Below, in pieces: positions 36,901 to 43,159 of a DNA stretch of 64,000 bases. The position numbers were made by a program, and so were the translations under genes. Within the stretch, counting starts at the first letter, position 1; the number at the start of each line of letters is the position of its first letter. This DNA comes from Ciona intestinalis (Eukaryota > Chordata > Ascidiacea > Phlebobranchia > Cionidae): NCBI RefSeq assembly GCF_000224145.3, contig NC_020172.2, positions 2,565,962 through 2,629,961 of the forward strand, in the 5' to 3' direction. A model generated the notes under the pieces. It was not told where the DNA came from and did not search any database. It worked only from the letters and a program-made list of their open reading frames with translations.

Positions 36901-38749
36901 AACAGTCTCTTTTCATACTTAATCAAATCGCTTTGTTAGAGGTAAATTAAAACACGTTGGCACCAAAGCGCAAAAGAACGATTTAGTCGGTTAAAAAGGA
37001 TATGTTTACGTACGAATCTGTATTTTATATATACGCTACCCTATAACGCCGGTTTGTAGATATATGAATACCATCATAATAGACTATATAAGAAGATCAT
37101 CATACTACACACATACATATATATATATATATAAGCACCATAGGATTACCTTTATCTTGTCTGTTTGGTTCCCGCCCATAGCAAGTGAAGCGGGGAAGGT
37201 TAGGGTCGTGACGTTGCGTCCCAATATTGAATAGACATCAACAGTTACAGGTTCAAAGCTCGTTATTTCTACTTTAGTGATGGTGAAGCCTTCAATTTCA
37301 AATGCAGTTTGTAACTGAAGAAAACATAAATTTCTAAAGAAAAGATTATGTGGTGTAACACCTATAGCTTTATTGGTGTTTATATCTATGTGAGTGTGGT
37401 CCCGCAACGTGGCATGCCATGGGTTTTAGGATTTAGGTCAGGATTGGTCCATTACCCCAACACCCGGGGTGCTACCTCATGGACCTCACCAGTTTTGGAA
37501 CCTGCTTTAATGGTAATAGATGTAAGATCTTTCCCTGAGAGCTCGGCAGAGAATATATGCTATAGTTTCATGTTTAATGCTCTTGTTTTCAATTAACGAG
37601 ATAAAAACGGACAACCATCGAGACCAGGATATACAAGCGTCGGGCCTCGAACCCGTAACCACTGTGCCAGAGCGCCGGGCACTAACGACCCACCTTGGCA
37701 GTTAAAGACCTAGATATCGCCTTTCTTCTACTATCATCCGAATTTCCCATCCCATCATCCCAAACTACATCAACGCTATCCAGCTTCTCGATCTGAATGC
37801 CACCGGTAAACAAAGGACTGGAGAATTCTCTACTCAAGTAAAGACGCTCGGTTTCGGATGCAGCTATGCCGGGATCAACAGGCCAAGCTGTATAAAAAAA
37901 TATTTTAGAAACTTGTGGGTACATAAAACGAAAAATCCAAGTACATGAAAAAAAAGTACTTAGAAACAATTATTTTACTTGGAAAATACAAAAATGTGTC
38001 GTCTTTAAAACATTTTTATAAATCTTTTAAAGAACAGTTCTTAAATTATTTAAAAAGCATTTAAGCAGAAAATAGAACAATTATTAAAATTTAAAATTGG
38101 TAAAATGACAGTTTTTGACACATATGAGATTAGACACAGCATGTTATTACTTACTTATTACGAGTATAAGCGCTAGACCACCGAACATAAGAGCACACAG
38201 ACCAAATATGACAAGAAAACGATTGCATTTAAATTTCTGTGAAATGTTTGGTATTGGGACTACTGAATCAGAATTAGAATCTAAAGAAAAAGAAAAATTA
38301 TTATTTGATAATATTTAAAAAGGTTACAATTTGTCCATACACGTCTGCTATTGTACAAGTGTTATAAATTAGTGCTATATGTTTATTGTTCTGGCCTACA
38401 CAGTAGGATACATGCCTACTACAGTTTTAGGCTGGAACTTCCTGTTTAGGGCTTCATTATGTTATATGCTACAATTTGTTATAATAAAAATACTAATAAT
38501 TTTTATTTGTCTCTTTACGGTAGCGAAGATTGCAAAATGGTTAAAACGAAAAATCAGAGTTTGCGAGATAACATGTCTATATCTTTGGCTATACAACAGA
38601 CACAAAGGTAAAATATGACTTTATATACGCCTGATTTCTCGCCCGCAATTATCATATTTTGCAGATTTATGTTCTCTGAGTAAACTAAAATACGATGTAA
38701 ACTTGTAAATACCTCGAGAGGCACATCCTTCGCCAGTCTTGTACTCCAT
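24931..38749 (-). CDS. Type II transmembrane mosaic serine protease: TM - LCCL - VWA-like - S1 protease
   Basis: 25 exons: 38713-38749, 38155-38280, 37694-37887, 37150-37314, 36500-36677, 36067-36195, 35389-35558, 34927-35050, 34497-34598, 33974-34080, 33312-33446, 32895-33006, 32270-32351, 31448-31550, 30839-31027, 30238-30425, 29964-30074, 29414-29478, 29049-29153, 28826-28966, 28211-28397, 27189-27342, 26784-26898, 26276-26427, 24931-25134; about 1124 aa. Residues 1-27 are cytosolic and about 30-53 form a membrane anchor ([20 protein letters not shown]). About 55-276 is an ectodomain I cannot name firmly (possibly SEA-like). LCCL is about 277-374 ([28 protein letters not shown]). A VWA-like fold is about 554-760. 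The S1 protease starts at [19 protein letters not shown] (about 851), with His in TAAHC, Asp in FDVALLEL and Ser in GDSGGPLV. All triad residues are present. It acts at the cell surface or after shedding; substrate unknown. Confidence 0.88.
25214..25452 (+). mobile_element. MITE copy with tandemly doubled left end
   Basis: The 45-nt left end AGTAGGACGGGGGAAGACAG...GACCTA occurs twice in direct succession (25218-25302) before the normal body. Confidence 0.85.
25505..25630 (-). mobile_element. SINE tail fragment, protease-gene intron
   Basis: GGAAATCGACAGTATAG and the GTAACTTTGTGGG motif. Confidence 0.65.
25848..26042 (+). mobile_element. MITE copy, protease-gene intron
   Basis: Full length, ends TCTCCCCCCACCCTACTAT. 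Confidence 0.85.
26483..26697 (+). mobile_element. MITE copy, protease-gene intron
   Basis: Begins about 55 bp before protease exon 24 in gene orientation; right end carries a small inserted stretch (CACATATTCCTATGTA). Confidence 0.8.
26940..27035 (-). mobile_element. SINE tail fragment, protease-gene intron
   Basis: CGACAGTCGTTATAACACGG. Confidence 0.72.
27389..27586 (+). mobile_element. MITE copy 1 of a three-copy cluster
   Basis: Full length; abuts the next two copies. Confidence 0.88.
27588..27777 (-). mobile_element. MITE copy 2 of a three-copy cluster, inverted
   Basis: Inverted relative to both neighbours; termini diverged (GGGCGGATTAGGTTGGTC). Confidence 0.78.
27780..27975 (+). mobile_element. 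MITE copy 3 of a three-copy cluster
   Basis: Full length, left end GTGGAGTGGGGGAAGATGGG. Confidence 0.88.
28498..28672 (-). mobile_element. SINE tail fragment, protease-gene intron
   Basis: CTTCGGGCGGGGCAACGGCA through to GACAATTTAGACAAC. Confidence 0.75.
29218..29390 (+). mobile_element. SINE tail fragment, protease-gene intron
   Basis: CCCAGTTGTCACTATTGGGT to the end; stops 24 bp from protease exon 18. Confidence 0.78.
29563..29657. mobile_element. Small palindromic element, copy 1
   Basis: GGTGGCTATACACAGTATCC at the left, CCTATGTACAGCC at the right, inner AAATCCGGA repeated. Related to 47585-47730. Confidence 0.65.
29700..29900 (+). mobile_element. SINE head and middle, protease-gene intron
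   Basis: TGTGGCACAGTTGTTAGTAC head and GATTCGAGGCTCGTCG B-box. Confidence 0.75.
30110..30215 (+). mobile_element. MITE fragment between protease exons 16 and 17
   Basis: Left end AGTGGGGTAAGATAGATACA and a middle piece only. Confidence 0.6.
30606..30775 (+). mobile_element. MITE copy, worn, protease-gene intron
   Basis: Inner TTTTAAACAATTAAGAATGG and TTTACCACCAAATAAGACGA recognisable. Confidence 0.72.
31262..31428 (-). mobile_element. MITE copy with internal deletion
   Basis: Both termini good (GTAGGATGGGGTAAGATGGG), but the CCAAATGG / GTTTACTACC third is missing. Confidence 0.78.
31629..31802 (+). mobile_element. MITE copy, protease-gene intron
   Basis: Lacks the GATCGTGTTTTAAACAATT block; ends CTATCTTTCCCCACCCTA. 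Confidence 0.8.
31808..32046 (+). mobile_element. SINE copy, protease-gene intron
   Basis: Nearly complete from GCTCGTCGCTGCTACC to the tail; an inverted head follows at 32046. Confidence 0.8.
32046..32235 (-). mobile_element. SINE head and middle, inverted partner
   Basis: GATAATTTGGACAACCCATT to GACATGCGTACTAACCAC; has a small tandem duplication TTGCCCAAAGACACA. Confidence 0.78.
32481..32600 (+). mobile_element. MITE fragment, left and middle parts
   Basis: Stops after GGTTTTATAACTATTTAAAT; a second, inverted copy follows. Confidence 0.7.
32649..32820 (-). mobile_element. MITE copy, protease-gene intron
   Basis: Left end expanded into a G run (AGCAGGGGGGGGGAAGATG). Confidence 0.78.
33058..33243 (+). 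mobile_element. MITE copy, protease-gene intron
   Basis: Lies about 50 bp from the protease exon at 32895-33006. Confidence 0.8.
33520..33860 (-). mobile_element. SINE copy, protease-gene intron
   Basis: Almost complete, with an A-rich interruption near 33765 inside the head. Confidence 0.78.
34175..34455 (-). mobile_element. SINE copy, protease-gene intron
   Basis: Tail starts with GAATGAATGAACG; head ends GTGCTACGGCGCCGG. Deletion in the middle. Confidence 0.82.
34692..34875 (-). mobile_element. MITE copy, worn, protease-gene intron
   Basis: GTGGGGTAAAATGGGACATG left, TCCCATCTTACCCGAC right. Confidence 0.78.
35139..35222 (+). mobile_element. MITE fragment, right part lost
   Basis: Breaks off at GTCGTGAGGATAC and continues into unrelated intron sequence. 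Confidence 0.7.
35389..35558 (-). other. LCCL domain core exon of the mosaic protease
   Basis: Encodes [12 protein letters not shown], then [10 protein letters not shown] and [20 protein letters not shown]. This is the LCCL signature (C..., CPA.C, Y...SS.C.AAIHAG); the next exon (34927-35050) continues with [20 protein letters not shown], which fits the second half of the domain. LCCL is known from cochlin and Limulus factor C. Confidence 0.88.
35638..35843 (-). mobile_element. MITE copy interrupted by the assembly gap
   Basis: Shares private variants (GACACCTTTTCGT, TTTCTCTTTCC, CAATGAATTATAAAA) with the copy at 63386, so both belong to a young subfamily. Confidence 0.88.
35750..35799. other. 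Assembly gap (run of N)
   Basis: About 50 N bases inside a MITE copy within an intron of the protease gene. Its position in a repeat suggests unresolved palindromic sequence; the printed length is probably nominal. Confidence 0.95.
36735..36815 (+). mobile_element. SINE tail fragment, protease-gene intron
   Basis: GGTAACCCGTAAGCAGGCAC and GTGTGTGAACAGAACAC. Confidence 0.65.
37390..37690. repeat. Dispersed repeat plus SINE head piece, protease-gene intron
   Basis: 37390-37500 has the GGTCCATTACCCCAACACCC motif shared with 288-372 and 57115-57255. 37615-37680 is a SINE head (CCTCGAACCCGTAACCACTG on the plus strand). Confidence 0.6.
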
Positions 38750-39059
38750 CCGTAAAATTTGCTTCCTTACGGTGGTTTCATCGTATGTTTAGCTCTAATC
38801 GAAGTCCGTAAAATTGGAAAAAAAATAATAAATGTCACTTTTTAAGGTTGCTCTGAATAAAACATGTAAAATGTGTGTGTCTATTTTAAAATAAAGACGT
38901 TTATGATTAGCCAAAACCCCATTATTACATACGGTATGACGTCAAACAGTGTGGATATATACTTATGTTTAATCATGGTTTCATTCATAAGAAAGTAGCT
39001 GGTTTTTATTGAATGTATAAACTATAAATAACAGATACTTTTATATAACTGAAGGATAC

Positions 39060-39180
39060 TTAATTTGTCCTTGCATGGCATGGCGAGACAGCGACGGTTG
39101 TTATAACACCGCTGTTCTGTTTCATACACCTTGTGCCCGCCGTGGTGCACGCTTACGAGTTACCGCATATACATGCAACC
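39060..39180 (-). mobile_element. SINE tail fragment 5' of protease gene
   Basis: GTTATAACACCGCTGTTCTG and CACCTTGTGCCCGC. Confidence 0.7.
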
Positions 39181-39358
39181 CATTGTATGTGTATTTACAA
39201 ACAGCCAGCTTCTACACCCATCCTGCTTATTTACCTATTTTGCGAATAACGGCCTGCTGAGTCTATCGTCAGTCAGTCACACTGTACTTACCAATATAAT
39301 TTTATTTGTAAGTAATAATGTAACGAAATATACTCAATAAAGGGGTATAAATACAACA

Positions 39359-39553
39359 TATAGTAGGGTAGGGGAAGATAGGACACTTTTTCATTCTTTG
39401 CTCGTCGCATTTGGTAGTAAACAAAGAACATTCAAAGAATTATGAAACAGTATCCTCACGACTACCATATATCGTTGTTAATTGTTTAAAAAACGATCAA
39501 GATATTTAAATATTATGTGCTAAAGATGTCCCATTTTCCCCCATCTTACTATA
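39359..39553 (-). mobile_element. MITE copy upstream of protease gene
   Basis: Full length, GTAGGGTAGGGGAAGATAGG left end. Confidence 0.85.
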
Positions 39554-40014
39554 TATGTTAATGGTTGTACATATTTTTTAAATCCATCAATAAATTAAAC
39601 CAAGTAACTTACCTTGCTTCGATACTACAATGGCTTCTTTCAAGCAGGAGTCGGCTACTATGCTGCTACACTAACCAGTTGCAATCTAAACGAGAAACTG
39701 AGACCAAAACAAACGCGAGAAAAATAATTACAAGCGTTTTCTGCACTCCGTTTTTTATGCCTTGAGTTTTAAGCGCTCATAGCATGACTGGTAATTTTTG
39801 ACTGACCTAACATTAAACAACGTTTCGCATACTCTTTAAGAAATCTAAACTGTATTTTCCTACATTTGATCAAGTTTACATTTTAAAAGTCTTTTTATTA
39901 CCGATTACAAAAAAGAAAAAAATCTGACCAACATTAATAAAAATGCATGTAAATGTGTAAATATAAACGTTGATCAAACAGTTGGGAAGTCAGGGTCGTG
40001 CTGGGGTCAGTCCT

Positions 40015-40020
40015 TTTATT
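40015..40020 (-). promoter_or_regulatory. Poly(A) signal of peptide copy A
   Basis: AATAAA on the minus strand about 20 nt after the copy A stop. The matching place behind copy B reads AATGAA, a weaker variant. Confidence 0.5.
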
Positions 40021-40040
40021 GTATTCAGACTTGGGAATTG

Positions 40041-40625
40041 TTACTCCTCTGCCATTTGCATTAACTCGTCATCCGCTTGGTCGCTATGAATGTATGACGT
40101 TTCGTCGGAATCTGTAACAATATGAAAGAATGAAGGTAACATATAGTAGGGTGGGTGAAGATGGAACACCTTTTTATTCCATTTCCTCGTTCCATTTGGT
40201 AGTAAACAAAGAACACTCAAAGAATTATAAAACCGCACCTTCACGACTACCATAGACCGTAGTTAATTGTTTAAAACACAGTCAGGATATTTCGATATCA
40301 TGTGCTAAAAGTGTCTCGTCTTTCGCCACCCTGCTATATATAACATGAGAAAAGTAGAACGCTTACCCGTCTTGATTGGGTTGTTTTCGTTTTCAGCAGT
40401 ATCCCTGAAAGAAACATAAGATCAAATCAAAAATCTTTGTTTTTCCAAATAACAAGCATTACGGATAAATTACCCAAAACGCCTCCGGTGAGCGAAAGCG
40501 AGAGATCTACGTCGAGCGACGTAGATTCGGCGTCTAGAAAAGTCAAATCGTCTCCTCGAAAAGCAATCAGCTAACTGGAATGCCACCAGCAACACACACA
40601 CGACTAAAACAGCATTTCGTTTCAT
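40041..40625 (-). CDS. Putative secreted cationic (antimicrobial-type) peptide precursor, copy A
   Basis: Exons 40474-40625, 40367-40404 and 40041-40111, 86 aa. Three parts are seen. First, a signal peptide ending at about residue 21 (MKRNAVLVVCVLLVAFQLAD then C). Second, an Arg-rich core built from four RRR triplets spaced by aromatic/aliphatic residues (FSRRRFDFSRRRIYVA and onward to RRRFG). Third, an acidic tail of about 36 residues with about twelve Asp/Glu, ending ADDELMQMAEE. Strongly cationic core plus anionic propiece is the layout of tunicate antimicrobial precursors, but I recognise no named family. Only one cysteine is left after the signal region, so no disulfide fold is expected. 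Copy B lies 1.5 kb upstream on the same strand. Exon borders and the tail are nearly identical between the copies while the core differs. The function is inference. Confidence 0.75.
40143..40336 (-). mobile_element. MITE copy in intron 2 of peptide copy A
   Basis: At the same intron position as 41643-41837 in copy B, so it predates the gene duplication. Confidence 0.88.
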
Positions 40626-40662
40626 GTTCTAAAGTTTCTGGGGCGGAATTAACTCTAATCTG

Positions 40663-40668
40663 TTTATA
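40663..40668 (-). promoter_or_regulatory. TATA box of peptide copy A
   Basis: TATAAA on the minus strand 38 nt before the ATG, conserved in place and flank (TTTTATAAACAGATTAGAG) in copy B. If used, the 5' UTR is only about ten bases. Confidence 0.55.
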
Positions 40669-41068
40669 AAATTAAAACAATGAATGTAATTTATTTATCC
40701 TCATATGGCGGGGAAACGACAGTCGTTATAACACAGGGTGTTCTGTTCCACACACCTTGTGCCCATGTATCAATCTGTGTGTAAAGTTTATCCATACATC
40801 TTTATATTTATAAAGCTTGGTTAAAAGGAAGAGTTTTGTGACTGGGGAGCGGCAACTTTCGGTTTTGTACATTTTCCGTATCGCAGAGTTTTTAATCCAG
40901 ATACAGGCTTTATTCAGGGTCTGAAACAAGGAAGCAGAGATTGCTGACAATGGATATATAGTTTTATGTACGTGATATGGATAAGAAAACTCGTAGGGGA
41001 AAGTTTCTGAATTGCAATTTTCGTACTCGGCCGTACGTGATTTTGCCACATTGACAATTTTGACTTAA

Positions 41069-41215
41069 CGCGCCGTGGCTCGTTAGGCACTTGCATTGTA
41101 ATCGAAGAACATCCGGTTCGAAGCTCTACAGTTCTACACACTGATACGCGTACATGTGTCCTTGAGAAATGTTTAGCGAACATTGCTTCAACCAAGTGGT
41201 CACTAATTTGCTATA
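41069..41215 (+). mobile_element. SINE head in the peptide-gene duplication, unit A
   Basis: CGCGCCGTGGCTCGTTAGGC head and CCGGTTCGAAGCTC B-box; the equivalent in unit B is 42848-42935. Confidence 0.7.
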
Positions 41216-41540
41216 ACACCCTGGGTGTTATGGTAATGAACCACCTATGGCCTAAACTACAGGCCCATTACTTACAACGCCGATTGCATATTTCGCATTT
41301 TTAACACCTTGCAACGTTTCGCGTTTTATTAAAAAAAAAACATCTGTACTGTACTTATACACATTCGACAAGTTTGCATTTTAAAAATCCTTTTATTTCC
41401 AACTACATAAAAGAAAAAAAAATCCGACCAACATTGATACATAAGCACGAAAATGTGTAAATATGAACGTTGATTAAACGGTTGGTAAGTCAGGGTCGTG
41501 CTGGGGTCGGTCCTTTCATTGTATTTAGACTTTGGAATTG

Positions 41541-42364
41541 TTACTCCTCTGTCATTTGCATCAACTCGTCGTCCGCTTGGTCGCTGTTAATGTATGGCGT
41601 TTCGTCGGAATCTGTGGTAATATGAAATAATGAAGGTAACATATATTAGGGTGGGTGAAGATGGGACATATTTTCATTCTCTTTCCCCGTACCATTTAGT
41701 AGTAAACAAAGAACATTTAAAAATTTGTAAAACCATATCCTTACGACCCGATAGACCATTGTTAATTGTTTAAAATACGATCAGGATATTTGGTTATTCT
41801 GTGCTAAAGGTGACCCATATTTTTCCACCCTACTATATAGTAGGGTGGGTAAAGATGGGACACCTTTTCATTCTATTTCCTCGTCCCATTTGGTAGTAAA
41901 CAAAGAACATTGAAATAACTATAGAACCGTATACTCTCACGACTCCCATATAGATCGTTGTTGATTGTTTATAATACGGTCAGGATATTTTGATACCATG
42001 TGCGGTAAAGGTGTCCCGTCTTTCCCCAACCTACTATTATATATATATAACATTGGAAAAGTAAGACGCTTACCCGTCTCGATTGGGTTGTTTTCGTTTT
42101 CAGCGGTATCTCTGTAAGAAAATATGATTAAATAAAAAAGCTTTGTTTTTTTCTAAATAACAAGCATTACGTAAACGGAATTTTATATCTAACTCCGACG
42201 TAAAATCTTTGGCGACCGCTTGTAAGTCGTCCTGGGCGACCGACGTAAACTATATTTCGGCGTCTAATACGGCGTCTATGGCGTCTTCTGCCCCAACTCC
42301 AGCAATCAGCTAACTGGAGTGCCAACAGCAGCACACACAGGACTAAAACGGTATTTCGTTTCAT
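41541..42364 (-). CDS. Putative secreted cationic (antimicrobial-type) peptide precursor, copy B
   Basis: Exons 42171-42364, 42074-42111 and 41541-41611, 100 aa. Signal peptide MKRNTVLVLCVLLLALQLAD differs from copy A by a few residues, and the acidic tail (DTAENENNPIETGDSDETPY onward to ADDELMQMTEE) is almost unchanged. The core between them is different and longer: WSWGRRRHRRRIRRRNIVYV, a Gly/Arg linker, then QRFYVGVRYKIPF, about 15 Arg/Lys in 42 residues. An extra in-frame ATG lies 12 nt upstream (42376), but copy A has a stop at the equivalent place, so the shared MKRN start is preferred. Two MITEs sit in the second intron (41643-42046); copy A has one at the same place. Confidence 0.75.
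41643..41837 (-). mobile_element. MITE copy 1 in intron 2 of peptide copy B
   Basis: Orthologous in position to the MITE of copy A. Confidence 0.85.
41838..42046 (-). mobile_element. MITE copy 2 in intron 2 of peptide copy B
   Basis: Directly follows the previous copy in the same direction; absent from copy A, so gained after the duplication or lost from A. Confidence 0.85.
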
Positions 42365-42404
42365 GGTCTGATTCATTTTCTTGGACGGAATTAACTCTAA
42401 TCTG

Positions 42405-42410
42405 TTTATA
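42405..42410 (-). promoter_or_regulatory. TATA box of peptide copy B
   Basis: TATAAA on the minus strand 41 nt before the shared-start ATG, with the same flanks as in copy A. Confidence 0.55.
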
Positions 42411-42847
42411 AAATTAAAACAATGATTGTAATTTATTTATCCTCACATGGCGGGGAAACGACAGTCGTTATAACACAGGGTGTTCGGTTCCACACACCTT
42501 GTGCCCACATAGCAATCTGTGTGTAAAGTTTATCTACAAATGTTTATATTTATAAAGCTTGTTTAAAAGGAAAATTTTTATGACTGGTCACGTGTGTATT
42601 GTTACGACATTTTTGCATCAATGAAAAATACAGGAGCGGCAACTTTCGGTTTTGTACATTTTCCGTATCACAGAGTTTTTAATTCAGGTACAGGCTTTAT
42701 TCAGGGTCTGAAACAAGGAAGCAGAAATTGGATATATAGTTTTATGTACGTGATATGGATAAGGAAACTCGTGAGAGAAAGTTTCTTAATTGCAATTTTC
42801 GTACTCGGCCATGCGTAATTTCGCCACATTGACAATTTTGACTTTAC

Positions 42848-42935
42848 GCGCCGTGGCTCAGTCATTAGGCGCTTGCATTGTATTCGAAGAATATCCGGTT
42901 CGAAGCTTAACACACTAATACGCATATGTGTCCTT
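42848..42935 (+). mobile_element. SINE head in the peptide-gene duplication, unit B
   Basis: CGCGCCGTGGCTCAGTCATT and CCGGTTCGAAGC; best A and B boxes of all copies here. Confidence 0.7.
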
Positions 42936-43142
42936 GGTGTTGGGGTCTCTGCCCATATAGAATAGAACCCGTTACTGACAATCTTGTGAGCGCTGTTAAG
43001 TGTCGTTTCGATACGTATGCCCGTTACTAGCATTAAAAACAAGAATGTGCCATATAGGAGCCAAGGAGTGTAATGGTGCGTACAAATGGCAACCGTATAA
43101 CTGAAGGTACAATCAACACGCCGGCTAAACGAAATTTTTGAA

Positions 43143-43148
43143 TTTATT
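43143..43148 (-). promoter_or_regulatory. Poly(A) signal of POLR3C
   Basis: AATAAA on the minus strand about 12 nt after the stop codon, implying a very short 3' UTR. Confidence 0.55.
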
Positions 43149-43159
43149 TTAATCTATTT

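Larger units (their letters stand above)
38750..40040. other. Intergenic region 5' of the protease gene
   Basis: Includes a SINE tail piece near 39060-39180 and a MITE at 39359-39553. The last 200 bp match the region downstream of the second peptide gene and belong to a tandem duplication. No other coding exon seen. Confidence 0.6.
40626..41540. repeat. Spacer between the tandem peptide genes, part of a duplicated unit
   Basis: Contains the copy A promoter, a SINE tail (40685-40770), a unique stretch 40780-41060 and a tRNA-like SINE head (41069-41215). The same succession recurs behind copy B at 42428-42935. The two stretches align base by base with scattered substitutions and small insertions, so the whole gene plus upstream flank was duplicated as one unit of about 1.5 kb. 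Confidence 0.75.
42411..43159. other. Region between peptide copy B and POLR3C
   Basis: Duplicated flank of the peptide gene up to about 42950 (SINE tail 42428-42515, SINE head 42848-42935), then about 200 bp of unique DNA up to the POLR3C 3' end. No exon seen. Confidence 0.6.

Noticed and set aside
24931-38749. Complement factor B/C2 or Limulus factor C orthologue
   Set aside because: VWA+protease or LCCL+protease alone would suggest them, but there are no CCP modules, there is a membrane anchor, and the VWA metal site is missing.
42374-42376. Upstream ATG (MNQT) as start of peptide copy B
   Set aside because: Copy A has an in-frame stop at the same place, and the signal peptide is complete from the shared MKRN start.
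42848-42935. Functional tRNA gene
   Set aside because: A- and B-box-like motifs are present, but no anticodon arm or acceptor pairing could be folded by eye, and the piece is the head of the SINE also found elsewhere.
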